Assembly: GCF_030285925.1 (NCBI RefSeq)
Contig: NZ_CP127251.1
Coordinates: 1,736,001 to 1,800,000, forward strand
Length of the DNA: 64,000 nucleotides
DNA from: Devosia sp. YIM 151766
GTDB taxonomy: Bacteria; Pseudomonadota; Alphaproteobacteria; Rhizobiales; Devosiaceae
Direction: 5' to 3'
How positions within the stretch are numbered: position 1 is the stretch's first letter; every line of letters begins with the position of its first letter. The notes under the pieces were generated by a model. That model did no database searches. It saw nothing but the letters and a program-made list of their open reading frames with translations, and was not told the origin of the DNA. Positions 46,293 through 56,117 of this stretch are shown in pieces. The position numbers and the translations under genes were made by a program.

Positions 46293-46727
46293 TCACGTAT
46301 CTCCCTCGATATCCGTCCGCCGCAGGCGCTTGGTCATCGAGCGGTGCGCCTTGCCCGCCAGCCGGCGCTTCTTGGACGCCAGGGTCGGCCGGGTGGCGAT
46401 GCGCGGCTTGGGCGGATAGGCGCCTTCGCGCAGCAAGGCAATCAGCCGCGCCAGCGCTTCGGCCCGGTTCAGCGGCTGGTCGCGATGTGAATTGGAGCTG
46501 ATGACAAGGACGCCGTCCTTGGTCAGCCGGCTGCCCGCCAACGCGCTCACCCGCCGCTTCACCGGCTCCGGCAGGCTGGGGGAATTGATGAGGTCGAAGC
46601 GCAATTGCACCGCGCTCGCCACCTTGTTGACATTCTGCCCGCCCGGCCCCGATCCGCGTATGAACGTTTCCTCGATTTCGGCGGGATCGATGGAGAGGCT
46701 GCGGGTGATCATGATCGGCTCGGCCAT
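46293..46727 (-). CDS. arfB: Alternative ribosome-rescue factor / peptidyl-tRNA hydrolase ArfB
   Basis: This 144-residue release-factor-like protein frees stalled ribosomes by hydrolysing peptidyl-tRNA. It has the catalytic GGQ in FIRGSGPGGQNVNKV, the following SAVQLRFDL, and the basic C-terminal tail (KKRRLAGKAHRSMTKR) that enters the empty mRNA channel. Length and organisation match YaeJ/ArfB rather than RF1/RF2. It is downstream of the thrS group on the same strand. Confidence 0.94.
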   Translation of the reverse strand: MAEPIMITRSLSIDPAEIEETFIRGSGPGGQNVNKVASAVQLRFDLINSPSLPEPVKRRVSALAGSRLTKDGVLVISSNSHRDQPLNRAEALARLIALLREGAYPPKPRIATRPTLASKKRRLAGKAHRSMTKRLRRTDIEGDT

Positions 46728-46748
46728 GTCGCACCTTTCCCCTGACGG

Positions 46749-46973
46749 TCAGCGCTTCCAGCGGCCGGTGAAATACACTTCCTCGTCGTGGATGATCCGG
46801 CCTTTCTCGGTCGTCCGGAACTTGCCCGGAGTGACCTCTTCCACCCATTGCTTCTTCAGCATGCCGGCAAAGGTCTTTTCGCCGATATCCTTGAAATCGC
46901 CCGGGCCGAGGACCTTGTCCTCGCCCAGGTGATAAAGCGCCTTCATCTCGCGGTTCGACGGACGTTGCGGCAT
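46749..46973 (-). CDS. Small conserved hypothetical protein
   Basis: This 74-residue basic protein begins [17 protein letters not shown] and ends VYFTGRWKR. It is soluble, with alternating charged and hydrophobic residues suggestive of a small winged-helix-like or beta fold. Its ATG overlaps the thrS stop by one base (TGATG), so it is translated from the thrS message. No family is recognised. Confidence 0.75.
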   Translation of the reverse strand: MPQRPSNREMKALYHLGEDKVLGPGDFKDIGEKTFAGMLKKQWVEEVTPGKFRTTEKGRIIHDEEVYFTGRWKR

Positions 46974-48964
46974 CAGGCGGCCTTTTCGGCCCGTTCCCTG
47001 AGGTCGGGCGGAGTCGCCTCTGCCATCAGGTCCACCAGCGCCTCCATGAATGGGCGCACCTGCTGCCCCTCGGTGCCCAGGCGGCGGACGGACACATTGC
47101 CCTCCTCGGCCTCGCGCCGCCCGACCACGAACATCAGCGGCACTTTCTGCACCGAGTGCTCGCGCACCTTGTAATTGATCTTCTCGTTGCGAATGTCGAT
47201 CTCGGCGCGAATGCCGGCATCGCGGAGCTGGCGCACCAGCTTTTCCGCATATTCATCCGCTTCCGAAACGATGGTCGCCACCACCACCTGGGTCGGCGCC
47301 AGCCACATCGGCATCTTGCCGGCATAGTTCTCGATCAGGATGCCGATGAACCGCTCCAGCGATCCCAGGATGGCCCGGTGCAGCATCACCGCATATTTGC
47401 GGCTGCCATCCTCGGCCACATAGGTTGCGTCGAGCCGTTCGGGCAGCACATAGTCGAGTTGCAGCGTCCCCACCTGCCAGGAACGGCCGATGGCGTCCTT
47501 GAGATGGAATTCCAGCTTGGGGGCATAGAAGGCGCCCTCGCCCTCGGCGATCTCGAAATCGTAGCCGGTGGCGCGCAGCGCATCGCCCAGCGCCTGTTCC
47601 GCCGCGTCCCAGCGCTCGATGGTACCGCCGAAATTCTCCGGCCGCGTCGCCAGCTTGATGACCACGTTCTCGAAGCCCAGATGCCCATAGACCGAATAGA
47701 GCAGATGCACGAAATGCTCGGTCTCGGACTGGATCTGGTCCTCGCGGCAGAAAATATGCGCATCGTCCTGCGTCATCTGCCGCACCCGCATCAGGCCATG
47801 CAGCGCCCCATGCGCCTCATTGCGATGGCAGCAACCGAATTCTGCCATGCGCAGAGGCAGATCGCGGTAAGACTTGATGCCCTGGTTGAAGATCTGCACA
47901 TGCGCCGGGCAATTCATCGGCTTGAGCGCCAACAGGTCGCCGACCTCTTCGAAGACCGGCCTGTCGTCTTCCGTATTCGGCACCTGGTCGGGCACCACGA
48001 ACATGTTTTCGCGATATTTGCCCCAATGGCCCGACTGCTCCCAGAACTTGGCATTCATCAGCTGCGGCGTCTTGACCTCGACATAACCGGCCTTGTTCAG
48101 CCGCCGGCGGATATATTCTTCCATCTGGTTGTAGATAACGAAACCGCGCGGATGCCAGAATACCGAGCCCTGCGCCTCTTCCTGCAAATGGAACAGGTCG
48201 AGGTCGCGGCCTATTCTGCGGTGATCGCGCTTTTCCGCCTCCTCCATCATGTGGAGATAGGCGTCCAGCTCTTCTTTCGTGGCGAATGCCGTGCCGTAGA
48301 TGCGCGACAGCATTTCGCGATTGCTGTCGCCCCGCCAATAGGCGCCGGCCACCTTGGTGAGCTTGAACGCCTGGCCGACATCCTTCACGCTGCGCATATG
48401 CGGCCCGCGGCACAGGTCCTTCCACTGGCCCTGGGCATACATCTTGATCGACTGGTCGGCCGGAATGGCATCCACCAGCTCGACCTTGAACGCCTCGCCC
48501 TTGGCGGCGAACCAGTCCTTGGCCTGGTCGCGGCTCCACACTTCCTTGGTGAAGGCGGCGCCGCGCTCGACGATTTCGCCCATCTTTTTCTCGATGACGC
48601 GCAACTCGTCCTCGGTGAACGGCCCGGTCGGACGGAAGAAGTCGTAATAGAAGCCGTTCTCGATCACCGGGCCGATCGTCACCTGCGTATCGGGCCACAG
48701 CTCCTGCACCGCCTCGGCCAGCACGTGGGCGGCATCGTGCCGGATCAGCTCCAGCACGTCCTTGGAGCCGCTGTCGCGCGTCACGAACTCGATCCGGCCG
48801 TCATCTTCCAGCGCATCGGAAAGATCGGACAACACGCCGTTCCAGCGCATGGCGACCGTTTTCTTGGCCAGCGACCTGGAGATGCCCTCGACGATCGCGG
48901 TGCCGGTAGTGCCGCGCGGAAAATCGCGAGCAGCACCATCGGGGAACGTCACCTTGATCGACAT
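46973..48964 (-). CDS. thrS: Threonine--tRNA ligase
   Basis: This 663-residue class II synthetase charges tRNA-Thr. The N-terminal TGS domain (from [10 protein letters not shown]) is followed by the editing domain with [11 protein letters not shown]. The catalytic core contains [51 protein letters not shown] and QDDAHIFC. The C-terminal anticodon-binding domain starts near [12 protein letters not shown] at 48964 has GGAG upstream. It is the full family length. Confidence 0.97.
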   Translation of the reverse strand: MSIKVTFPDGAARDFPRGTTGTAIVEGISRSLAKKTVAMRWNGVLSDLSDALEDDGRIEFVTRDSGSKDVLELIRHDAAHVLAEAVQELWPDTQVTIGPVIENGFYYDFFRPTGPFTEDELRVIEKKMGEIVERGAAFTKEVWSRDQAKDWFAAKGEAFKVELVDAIPADQSIKMYAQGQWKDLCRGPHMRSVKDVGQAFKLTKVAGAYWRGDSNREMLSRIYGTAFATKEELDAYLHMMEEAEKRDHRRIGRDLDLFHLQEEAQGSVFWHPRGFVIYNQMEEYIRRRLNKAGYVEVKTPQLMNAKFWEQSGHWGKYRENMFVVPDQVPNTEDDRPVFEEVGDLLALKPMNCPAHVQIFNQGIKSYRDLPLRMAEFGCCHRNEAHGALHGLMRVRQMTQDDAHIFCREDQIQSETEHFVHLLYSVYGHLGFENVVIKLATRPENFGGTIERWDAAEQALGDALRATGYDFEIAEGEGAFYAPKLEFHLKDAIGRSWQVGTLQLDYVLPERLDATYVAEDGSRKYAVMLHRAILGSLERFIGILIENYAGKMPMWLAPTQVVVATIVSEADEYAEKLVRQLRDAGIRAEIDIRNEKINYKVREHSVQKVPLMFVVGRREAEEGNVSVRRLGTEGQQVRPFMEALVDLMAEATPPDLRERAEKAA

Positions 48965-49089
48965 TGGAAGTCTCCAGCAATTGGGGTTGATCGCAGCATG
49001 CATCGCTGCGAGGCGGCCTGAATAGCATGATTGGCGGACATTTCCAGCCGAGCCAGCCAAAAACTCGAATGTCAGGGGCCTTCGAAAGC

Positions 49090-49401
49090 CTACCGCCACC
49101 GCCCATAGCGCCACGGCAGATACCACCGGCCCGCCTCCGGCAGGCTTTCCGGCACCGGATCGTAGCCATGCGTGCCGCCGGGCCGACAGCGCCAGAACCG
49201 CGCCAGGCCCATCCAGCCGCCCGGCCAGAAGCCGAATTGCCAGATGGCGTCGCGTGTATATTCCGAGCAGGTCGGCAGGTGCCGGCAGGTGCGGCCCATA
49301 AAGGCCGACAGCGTATAGCGATAGAGCGTGATCAGGAAAATCGCCGCCAGCTTGAACGGAAAGTCCAGCACCCGCCAGAACAGCGCCATGAATCTGTTCA
49401 T
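49090..49401 (-). CDS. yidD: Membrane protein insertion efficiency factor YidD
   Basis: This 103-residue membrane-associated protein has an amphipathic or hydrophobic start ([19 protein letters not shown]), then [15 protein letters not shown] and [20 protein letters not shown] with the conserved cysteines of YidD. It assists YidC-dependent membrane insertion. ATG at 49401 overlaps the upstream scaffold gene stop by one base. Confidence 0.93.
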   Translation of the reverse strand: MNRFMALFWRVLDFPFKLAAIFLITLYRYTLSAFMGRTCRHLPTCSEYTRDAIWQFGFWPGGWMGLARFWRCRPGGTHGYDPVPESLPEAGRWYLPWRYGRWR

Positions 49402-49853
49402 CAGCCTTGCGACGCAACCTGTTGTGGCGATTCGAGTTTTTCCAGCGCCGCCGCCACCGCATCGAATACCAGCAGCGTCGACACATGGCGCGCCGGATAG
49501 GCGCGCACCGGCTCGAGATATTTGAGGTCGTCCCACTTGCCGCCCGGTGGCGGCCCCTCGGCCTTGAGCATGTCATGCATGGCCTGCCGCACGCCGAGGA
49601 ATTCGCTGACCGGCGTGCCGATCACTTCCCGCGCCACTACCGCCGCCGAGGTCTGCCCCAGCGCGCAGGCGGAAATCTCGTGGCCATAGCCGGTAATGAT
49701 CCCGTCGCGCACCTGCAGATCGACCTCGATCACCGAGCCGCAAATGCGGCTCACCTTGCGGGCGCTGGCATCGGCATCGGCCAATCGTCCCGGCTGCCGG
49801 GCATTTCCCGCCAGGTCGAGGATTTTTTCGGAATAGAGATCGCTCAGTTCCAT
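49401..49853 (-). CDS. IscU/NifU-like iron-sulfur cluster assembly scaffold protein
   Basis: This 150-residue protein has [29 protein letters not shown] in the form [10 protein letters not shown], and [14 protein letters not shown] with two scaffold cysteines of the IscU/SufU fold. The third cysteine, normally near the C-terminus, is absent. It would bind or transfer Fe-S clusters. Its stop overlaps the yidD start (TGATG), and the pair is probably one transcript. Confidence 0.85.
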   Translation of the reverse strand: MELSDLYSEKILDLAGNARQPGRLADADASARKVSRICGSVIEVDLQVRDGIITGYGHEISACALGQTSAAVVAREVIGTPVSEFLGVRQAMHDMLKAEGPPPGGKWDDLKYLEPVRAYPARHVSTLLVFDAVAAALEKLESPQQVASQG

Positions 49854-50002
49854 GATCTGGACAATTCTGTTTCTTGTTCCGGTCCCGCTCCGCTTCTATA
49901 TAGGGGCTCTCCATCGGCCTGTCAGGAGAATCTGCTCCTGTCATGATTTGACGCTGCCGTGCGGCGTTCTATCGGGCGGTGGCCATGCAAGGAGCCGGAT
50001 AC

Positions 50003-50626
50003 ATGGATGCCCAGATAAAGCCCCTCTCGCCGGTGCCCGTTGCCGATACGCCCCGCTCCCGCCCCAGCCGGCAAGAGGCGGAGGAGGCCGTGCGGACGCT
50101 GATCGCCTGGGCCGGCGACGATCCGTCCCGCGAGGGCTTGCTGGAAACTCCTGCCCGCGTCGTCAAGGCCTATGGCGAGCTCTTCGCCGGTTATGGCCAG
50201 GACGCCCGCGAAGTCCTGTCCAAGACCTTCAAGGAGGTCGGCGGCTATGACGACCTCGTTCTGGTCAAGGACATCCCATTCTATGCCCATTGCGAACACC
50301 ACATGGTGCCGTTCCACGGCAAGGCCCATATCGCCTATCTGCCTCATGACGGCGTCGTCGGCCTGTCCAAGCTGGCCCGGCTCGTCGACGTCTTCGCCCG
50401 GCGTCTGCAAACCCAGGAAACCATGACGGCGCAGATCATCGACGCCATCAACGAAAATCTCGGCCCCCGCGGCGCCGCCGTGCTGCTCGAAGCCGAGCAT
50501 ATGTGCATGACCATGCGCGGCGTGAAGGCGCATGACGTCAAGACCGTCACCCACCGCTTCACCGGCGTCTTCGCCGAGGACCGCGCCGAGCAGGACCGGT
50601 TCTTCGCCATGGTGGCGCATCGCTAG
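50003..50626 (+). CDS. folE: GTP cyclohydrolase I
   Basis: This 207-residue enzyme converts GTP to dihydroneopterin triphosphate, the first step of folate synthesis. Signatures: [19 protein letters not shown], zinc-site [37 protein letters not shown] and [13 protein letters not shown] with the second zinc Cys. ATG at 50003 has AAGGAG eight bases upstream. hisI starts one base after its stop. Confidence 0.96.
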   Translation: MDAQIKPLSPVPVADTPRSRPSRQEAEEAVRTLIAWAGDDPSREGLLETPARVVKAYGELFAGYGQDAREVLSKTFKEVGGYDDLVLVKDIPFYAHCEHHMVPFHGKAHIAYLPHDGVVGLSKLARLVDVFARRLQTQETMTAQIIDAINENLGPRGAAVLLEAEHMCMTMRGVKAHDVKTVTHRFTGVFAEDRAEQDRFFAMVAHR

Positions 50627-50627
50627 C

Positions 50628-51077
50628 ATGGGCCCCTTCACCGACCCCCGATCCCTCGACCGCGCCGCCCTCGAAGAAGGCACGACTTTCGCCCCCCGCT
50701 TCGACGCCAATGGCCTCATCACCGTGGTCACCCTGGACGCCGCGACCAATGCGGTGCTGATGGTCGCCCACATGAACGCCGAAACGCTGGCGCTGACGCT
50801 GGAAACCGGCACCGCCCATTACTGGTCCCGCTCCCGCCGCGCGATCTGGAAAAAGGGCGAAACCTCCGGCGAATTGCAGCAAGTGGTCGAGCTGCGCACC
50901 GATTGCGACCAGGATTGTCTGGTGATGGTCGTGCGCCAGACCGGCCGCGGCGCCGCCTGCCATACCGGCCGTCAAAGCTGCTTCTACCGCCGGGTGATTC
51001 TCAAGGACGGCACCGCGCAATTGCAAGATACCGGCCTGCCCAGACTATTCGACCCCAAGACCGTCTACGGCGCCTGA
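50628..51077 (+). CDS. hisI: Phosphoribosyl-AMP cyclohydrolase
   Basis: This 149-residue zinc enzyme opens the adenine ring of PR-AMP in histidine synthesis. It shows [47 protein letters not shown] and [13 protein letters not shown] with metal-binding Asp/Cys residues. It is the stand-alone HisI form, without a HisE domain. It directly follows folE and is probably cotranscribed. Confidence 0.95.
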   Translation: MGPFTDPRSLDRAALEEGTTFAPRFDANGLITVVTLDAATNAVLMVAHMNAETLALTLETGTAHYWSRSRRAIWKKGETSGELQQVVELRTDCDQDCLVMVVRQTGRGAACHTGRQSCFYRRVILKDGTAQLQDTGLPRLFDPKTVYGA

Positions 51078-51499
51078 TTCCCACGCGCCCCGGTGGACCG
51101 GCTGAGCCCAGAACCCATTCTTCTCCCCCTCGGGGAGAAGGTGGCCCGCAGGGCCGGATGAGGGGGGGGCAGACGCGGGCGCTGCGTCACCTCTCCCTCG
51201 GGGGAGAGGTCGGCCGCAGGGCCGGATGGGGGGCCTTCCCTCAAAACTCGACGCCGGTAAAGGATCGGCGGTTCCTGCGCCTCCCTCCCCCTTGAGGGGA
51301 GGGATTGAGGGTGGGGGTGTCGGAGCAAGGGCGAGGCTCCCAGATGTGTAGGAACCGCAGCACCCCTTCCCGGCCCTCCCCTCAAGGGGGAGGGGGCGAA
51401 AGGCCTCACGTCCCGAGACAACTTGGCTCGAAGTGCCCGATGTAAACACCCCCCCTCTCCCCAGAGGGAGCAAAAAGCCGCAATTCCGGGGTAAAAATC
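51078..51499. repeat. Intergenic repeat block with no gene
   Basis: Two direct copies of a hairpin unit occur at about 51119-51168 and 51188-51235. Each has a C/T-rich stem around TCGGGGGAGA-type sequence followed by GCAGGGCCGGATG. Two further arms, CTCCCCCTTGAGGGGAGGG near 51285-51303 and CCCTCCCCTCAAGGGGGAGG near 51373-51392, are inverted copies about 70 bp apart. This fills the gap between convergent hisI and the rhomboid gene. No frame is credible. Confidence 0.75.
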
Positions 51500-52234
51500 C
51501 TAAACCTTGCGCTCGAACAGCCCCACCAGCAGGAACCCCGCCACGAAGCCGCCCAGATGCGCCTGCCAGGCGACGGCCAGCGATTGCCCGGTGATCACCG
51601 GCACCAGGGGCACGGCGGCATTGAGCACCAGCCAGATCAGGGTGAAATAGCGCGACGAGGGATTGGCGAACACCTCCCTTAGGCTGGCCAGCCGCCGCCC
51701 GATCATGACCGGCTCGCCGGTTTCGGGGTGCCGCGCCATCAGCACTGGCTGGAAGATGAAGCGGATGGCGGCGCCGGTCAGGCCGGCCACGCCGCCCGAG
51801 GCGCCGATCAGATAGATGCCTTCATAAAGCGTCGTCGCCGCGAAGAATGCCGCCCCCATTGCCGCCGATACCAGAAACAGCGCCAGCATGGCCCCTGCCC
51901 CATAGCGCCGGGCGACGGGCGTGGCGAAAATCACCAGCCAGGCGGTGTTGAACACCAGATGGTCCCATCCCGCATGCAGCAGCGCATGGGTGAACGGCGA
52001 CCAGAGCAGCGGAATGCCGAAACTGGGATCCTCGGCCATCAGCACGATTCGATAGGGCTGGAAAGCGAACCAGAACAGCAATTGGTTCAGCCCGTCCTGG
52101 TTAAGAACCAGGGTTGACGCCAGGTGAACGACAATCAGCGCGCCGGCCAGCAGGGTGACTGGCGTGGGCAGCAGGAAGACCGGCTCTTTGGCCGGGATGC
52201 CCGGCGGCGCCGGGACTTGATCTTGTTCACGCAT
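51500..52234 (-). CDS. Rhomboid family intramembrane serine protease
   Basis: This 244-residue protein has about six hydrophobic segments. Rhomboid hallmarks are HALLHAGWDHLVFNTAWL, the catalytic serine in IGASGGVAGL and the histidine in QAHLGGFVAG. A long cytoplasmic loop with HPETGEPVMIGRR is inserted after the serine helix. It cleaves membrane-protein substrates, unidentified here. ATG at 52234 has AGGA upstream; an earlier ATG at 52285 would extend the polar N-terminus. Confidence 0.88.
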   Translation of the reverse strand: MREQDQVPAPPGIPAKEPVFLLPTPVTLLAGALIVVHLASTLVLNQDGLNQLLFWFAFQPYRIVLMAEDPSFGIPLLWSPFTHALLHAGWDHLVFNTAWLVIFATPVARRYGAGAMLALFLVSAAMGAAFFAATTLYEGIYLIGASGGVAGLTGAAIRFIFQPVLMARHPETGEPVMIGRRLASLREVFANPSSRYFTLIWLVLNAAVPLVPVITGQSLAVAWQAHLGGFVAGFLLVGLFERKV

Positions 52235-52414
52235 GGGAAAGTCCTGAAACTCCGGCGCCGCGCGGTCTCGCGTTAACTTTTCCACATTCGGCCACCGGCG
52301 TTAACCTTAACTCTTCTTTAAGCGGGCATTCACAGCCGCGTTTTGCGATTGTCGGAATGTTGCGGACGGCCTCCTGTTGGGCCTTCCGAGGCCTTCCAGA
52401 CCGGGTTCCTGACC

Positions 52415-53065
52415 ATGCAGATGCCGAGCACCACGTCGCTCTATACCTATTGGAACACGATTCGCGGCTCGCGCAGCGCTCCCGATCGCCGCGACATCGA
52501 CCCGACCCGCATCCGCGACGCCCTGGCCAATACCTTCATTCTGGAACTGGACGAGCACGACAAGTTCTCCTTCCGCCTGGCCGGCTCGCATCTGTGCACC
52601 AGCTATTGCCGCGAGCTCAAGGGGCGCTCCTTCTCCGCGCTCTGGCACGACCGCGACAGCGACGCCATGGAAACCCTGATCCGCGCCGTCACCGAGGACC
52701 ACGCCGTGGCTCTGGTCACCTTCCAGGGCTCGACCGCCTTGCAGACCCGGGTGAATTTCGAAACCATCCTCATGCCATTGCGCCACAATGGCTCCACCCA
52801 TACCCGCATCCTCGGCGCCATGACGGCACTGGAAGAGCCCTATTGGCTCGGCGTGCAGCCGGTGCTCGAACAGCGCATTACCGGCCTGCGGCTGATCTGG
52901 CCCGACGAGATTTCGGCCGGCGACACGGTGCGGGAGGTCATGTCCAGCGTCGTCAATGACGTGCACTATGCCCATAGCGCTCCCGCCGCCTTGCCGACGA
53001 CGATCTATGGCCGTACCGCCCGCCGCTACGCTCATCTCGCGGTGATCGATGGCGGCCGCAACTGA
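52415..53065 (+). CDS. PAS domain-containing protein (PAS_5 family)
   Basis: This 216-residue soluble protein shows TSLYTYWNTIRGSRSAPDR, FILELDEHDKFSFRLAGSHLC and SFSALWHDRD, typical of the alphaproteobacterial PAS_5 (formerly DUF1457) family. No output domain is attached, so it may be a stand-alone sensor partner. The neighbouring downstream gene encodes a PilZ protein, suggesting a shared surface or motility signalling context. Start at ATG 52415 is favoured over 52343 by family alignment. Confidence 0.82.
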   Translation: MQMPSTTSLYTYWNTIRGSRSAPDRRDIDPTRIRDALANTFILELDEHDKFSFRLAGSHLCTSYCRELKGRSFSALWHDRDSDAMETLIRAVTEDHAVALVTFQGSTALQTRVNFETILMPLRHNGSTHTRILGAMTALEEPYWLGVQPVLEQRITGLRLIWPDEISAGDTVREVMSSVVNDVHYAHSAPAALPTTIYGRTARRYAHLAVIDGGRN

Positions 53066-53172
53066 GCCCTGTCCGGCCTTTGCCGCTAATCGGCGGCGAT
53101 AGTCTCACCAAGCGTTAACCAAGACCGGCTAACCTCGCACTGGTTTCCCCCAATGCGTGGGCAGGTTGACAT

Positions 53173-53805
53173 ATGCTCAGTGATGATATTTTCGCGCCGC
53201 AATCCGCCCCCGGCCGCGGCGACGGTGCTCCCGAGCATCGTTTTCAGCGCGTCAAAGTGTCGATCCTGGGCCGCTACATGCTGGCCGACCGTCGCGAGTT
53301 TCCCTGCCAGGTTTTGTCGATGTCGCCGGGTGATGCCGTGGTGATCGCGCCGGTGGCGGGCATAGTGGGCGAACGCATCATCGCCTATCTCGATCATATC
53401 GGCCGCATCGAGGGCACGATCCTGTTCCAGGTCGATGGCGGCTTCGTCATGGACATCGCCGCCTCCCCCCGCAAGCGCGACAAGATGGCGGCCCAGCTCA
53501 CCTGGCTCGCCAACAAGGAATTGCTCAACCTGCCCGAGGACCGCCGCCACGAGCGCGTCGTTCCCGACATCCGCCACTCCACCGTCGTCCTCGACGATGG
53601 CCGGCGCTATAATTGCAAGATCATCGACATCTCGCTTTCCGGCGCCGCCATCGAACTCGACGTCCGCCCGGCCATGGGCACGCCGATCACCCTGGGCCGC
53701 ATGCGCGCCCGCGTCATCCGCCACTTCCAGAATGGCGTCGCCGTCGAATTCGCCTCCGCCCAGGAAATGCTCAACGTCGTGCAGCAGAATCTGCGCGTGA
53801 ACTGA
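53173..53805 (+). CDS. Tandem PilZ domain protein
   Basis: This 210-residue protein has two PilZ-like domains. The C-terminal one (about 122-205) has the c-di-GMP motifs RRHERV and DISLSGAAIE. The N-terminal one (about 22-110) has HRFQRVKV but SMSPGDAVV in place of the DxSxxG loop, so it may bind nucleotide poorly. It is a likely c-di-GMP receptor. The same tandem arrangement occurs in other Alphaproteobacteria. Confidence 0.88.
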   Translation: MLSDDIFAPQSAPGRGDGAPEHRFQRVKVSILGRYMLADRREFPCQVLSMSPGDAVVIAPVAGIVGERIIAYLDHIGRIEGTILFQVDGGFVMDIAASPRKRDKMAAQLTWLANKELLNLPEDRRHERVVPDIRHSTVVLDDGRRYNCKIIDISLSGAAIELDVRPAMGTPITLGRMRARVIRHFQNGVAVEFASAQEMLNVVQQNLRVN

Positions 53806-53960
53806 GCTCGACGCTAACAATCTGTTAGCGGATTCCCCCAAATGCCATGGTTAAGACAAGCCTGCCGGCTTCGATAAAACACGCATAAAAACTGCTCGGC
53901 AATTTTCGGATCGACCTAAACCGCGCCGCCTAACGTGGTCTCTATCAGGGAGACTACAAA

Positions 53961-54581
53961 ATGGCTTTCAACAATAAAGGACTGCTGGTCGGGCTGCTTA
54001 TGGCCTTGATCGCAATGGCAAATCCCGCTGCGGCGCTGGACCTCTCCAATGTCGCCTTCATCCAGACCGCCGCCGGCAATACCTCCATTCCGGTGGGGCA
54101 CCTCGAATTTTGCCAATCCCGCCCGTCCGAATGCCGCGCCCATGACCAGGTCGTGCCCGCCGCCACGCTGACCGATGCCAGCTGGCAGCAGCTTGTTTCG
54201 GTAAATTCCTATTATAATCAAACGATTGTGCCGGTCACCGACCAGGAGCTCTATCAGGTCGCCGAGTTCTGGACCTATCCCAACGGCTATGGCGATTGCG
54301 AAGATTTCGCCCTGATCAAACGCCGCGATCTCATCGCCGCCGGCTGGCATCCGTCGACGCTGATGATCGCCGTGGTCAAGGAAGCCAATGGCAATGGCCA
54401 CGCCGTGCTGATCGCCCGCACCGATCGCGGCGACCTCGTTCTCGACAATCAGGATGGCGCCATCCGCCTGTGGAGCGACACCCCCTACACCTACATCAAG
54501 CGCCAGTCCCAGGCCCATGCCGGCCAGTGGGTGGACATGATCGATGACCGCGTCACCGTGGTCGCCGCCAACATGAAATGA
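53961..54581 (+). CDS. Transglutaminase-like cysteine peptidase (BTLCP family)
   Basis: This 206-residue exported protein has a signal peptide (GLLVGLLMALIAMANPAAA, cut near residue 25). The catalytic Cys lies in GYGDCEDFALIKR, His in GHAVLIAR and Asp in LVLDNQ. The related LapG protease cuts surface adhesins under c-di-GMP control, and a PilZ gene sits just upstream; no LapD-like receptor is seen, so that link is inference. AGGGAG precedes the ATG. Confidence 0.92.
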   Translation: MAFNNKGLLVGLLMALIAMANPAAALDLSNVAFIQTAAGNTSIPVGHLEFCQSRPSECRAHDQVVPAATLTDASWQQLVSVNSYYNQTIVPVTDQELYQVAEFWTYPNGYGDCEDFALIKRRDLIAAGWHPSTLMIAVVKEANGNGHAVLIARTDRGDLVLDNQDGAIRLWSDTPYTYIKRQSQAHAGQWVDMIDDRVTVVAANMK

Positions 54582-54620
54582 GTTTCCGGACCCCGCCCCT
54601 GATAGGGGTCTGAAGAGCAA

Positions 54621-54648
54621 GGCCGGCCTCGCTATTGCGGAGCCGGCC
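54621..54648. terminator. Hairpin between convergent genes
   Basis: GGCCGGC (54621-54627) pairs with GCCGGCC (54642-54648), extended inside by CGC/GCG around TATT. It lies between the BTLCP gene and the convergent small membrane protein gene. A short GTTTC follows on the plus strand. Confidence 0.5.
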
Positions 54649-54664
54649 TCGCTGTTTCAATGAC

Positions 54665-54985
54665 TTAGAAGCGCAGGGCGATATAGACGCTCATGAAGAG
54701 CAGCCCGGTAATGAAGGCCCAGCCGAAGGCGACGAGGGCGGCGACCAGCATCGAGGTCATCGAGATCGTGCCCCCTTCCTCATGCCGCCAGCCATATTGC
54801 AGCATGATGTAAGGTCCGCAGACAAAGCTCATGAACAGATTGCCCAGCGCCGCCAGATAGGTCCTGCCATCCATGCGCAACATGGCCGGCTGGCGGGTGC
54901 GCCATTGGTAGAGATGCGTCGCCATCCCCGAGACACAGAGCCCCACGCCCATGATGAACGCTGCGAGCAGGAGTTCTCTCGTCAT
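54665..54985 (-). CDS. Small membrane protein (conserved, unknown function)
   Basis: This 106-residue protein has three hydrophobic segments, at about residues 5-25, 44-62 and 78-100. The loop RTRQPAMLRMDGRTY carries conserved-looking charges, followed by MSFVCGPYIMLQYGWRHEEGG. It resembles an uncharacterised alphaproteobacterial family (possibly DUF6949), but this could not be verified. Likely inner membrane. No operon partners. Confidence 0.75.
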   Translation of the reverse strand: MTRELLLAAFIMGVGLCVSGMATHLYQWRTRQPAMLRMDGRTYLAALGNLFMSFVCGPYIMLQYGWRHEEGGTISMTSMLVAALVAFGWAFITGLLFMSVYIALRF

Positions 54986-55071
54986 GGCTGCACCCTGACA
55001 CCATTATTTACCTTTTGTTAAGCATATTGATTGCCCTATTGCCTGTCACCCTCAGGCGGAAAAATTGGTTA

Positions 55072-55749
55072 ATGCTGGCCCCGATATCCACAAATGGCCG
55101 GGCGGAGACGCGCAGCGCCTTGATCTACAATCTCGCCGGCATAGCGGCGCTGGTCCTGTTGATGGCCGTGAGCCTGGCCTATCTCATTGATCGGACAGGT
55201 CAAACCGAGACGTCGCCTCTGCCGGCGCTTGGGGACCAGGACAGCGTGCAACAGACCATTGCCGGCCGGGATCTGGACATCCCCGCCGCCTGGTTCCGCT
55301 ATGGCGAACAGATGACGGGCGGCTTCGCCAGCCAGGTGGATTTACGGTTCCTGCTGGACCTGGAACCCGGCGCCGCGCCGGTCGCGATCGACGTGACCCT
55401 GCTGCCGCGCAGTCGCGCCCGCGCCAGCAGTGCCCTGCTCGATGCCGTCTATCTGCACCAATTCGAGGACGGGACTATCGGCGGCATTCCCGGTCTGGTG
55501 GGAAAATCCATGGCGGCGCGAGAAGGTTATGCGGGGGAGACAGTCTGGTACGACCCGCTGTCACCGGTGCCCTTCGTGGCCAAATGCGCAACGGCGGTGG
55601 ACGGAGCCAGGCCGGATCGGTGCCTGCGCACCATTCATCTGCAAAGCGGGCTGGCGGCCGTATTGAGCTTCGAAGCCGGCGCGCTGCCGGCTTGGCGGCA
55701 ATTCGACCAGGAACTGGCCCTGTGGCTGGGCCAGATCGGAGCGCTTTAG
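55072..55749 (+). CDS. Membrane-anchored hypothetical protein
   Basis: This 225-residue protein has one hydrophobic segment at about residues 17-40 (IYNLAGIAALVLLMAVSLAYLI). A soluble domain, presumably periplasmic, follows, with LDIPAAWFRYGEQM and two cysteines (KCATAV, RCLRTI). No known domain is recognised. The start at ATG 55072 is a choice: no strong ribosome-binding site is near it, and an upstream TTG at 55015 is possible. Confidence 0.65.
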   Translation: MLAPISTNGRAETRSALIYNLAGIAALVLLMAVSLAYLIDRTGQTETSPLPALGDQDSVQQTIAGRDLDIPAAWFRYGEQMTGGFASQVDLRFLLDLEPGAAPVAIDVTLLPRSRARASSALLDAVYLHQFEDGTIGGIPGLVGKSMAAREGYAGETVWYDPLSPVPFVAKCATAVDGARPDRCLRTIHLQSGLAAVLSFEAGALPAWRQFDQELALWLGQIGAL

Positions 55750-55755
55750 CGAACT

Positions 55756-55774
55756 GACCGCGCCGGGCGCGGTC
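55756..55774. terminator. Hairpin between convergent genes
   Basis: GACCGCGC and GCGCGGTC pair perfectly around CGG, seven bp after the preceding stop and 12 bp before the end of the DUF3126 gene. No T-tract is present on either side. Confidence 0.5.
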
Positions 55775-55786
55775 CCATTCGATCAG

Positions 55787-56002
55787 TCAAAGGTCTTCAA
55801 GATCGATGTCGAGGATCGACATGGAGAACATGAAGGACTTGTCGCCGTCCTCGTCATCGACATGGATCAGGCCGATCGATTCTTCGCCGATAAACACTTC
55901 CACTGAATCGTTCAGCTTGGCCCGTGGGCGGACATCGATATTGCGGTTGTTGAACGTCTGTTGCAGGAATTTTTGCAGCTTGATGATCTCGGGATGGTTC
56001 AC
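55787..56002 (-). CDS. DUF3126 family protein
   Basis: This 71-residue acidic protein begins NHPEIIKLQKFLQQTFNN, then DSVEVFIGEESIGLIHVDDEDGDKS. This matches DUF3126, a small family restricted to Alphaproteobacteria with unknown function. It lies downstream of cysE on the same strand (115-bp gap). Confidence 0.88.
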   Translation of the reverse strand: MNHPEIIKLQKFLQQTFNNRNIDVRPRAKLNDSVEVFIGEESIGLIHVDDEDGDKSFMFSMSILDIDLEDL

Positions 56003-56117
56003 GGGCCTATGTCCTACTGGTTTCGTGGAGCCGGCAATCTAGTGTTTGTCCCGCCGCAGACAAGGCCCGGGCCGGGTCATTTTCAGGTAAAACGCCGAGG
56101 CGGGACTTGCGTTCAGA

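Noticed and set aside
47156..49021. 621-codon plus-strand open frame opposite thrS
   Set aside because: thrS is unambiguous on the minus strand. The plus frame lacks recognisable domains.
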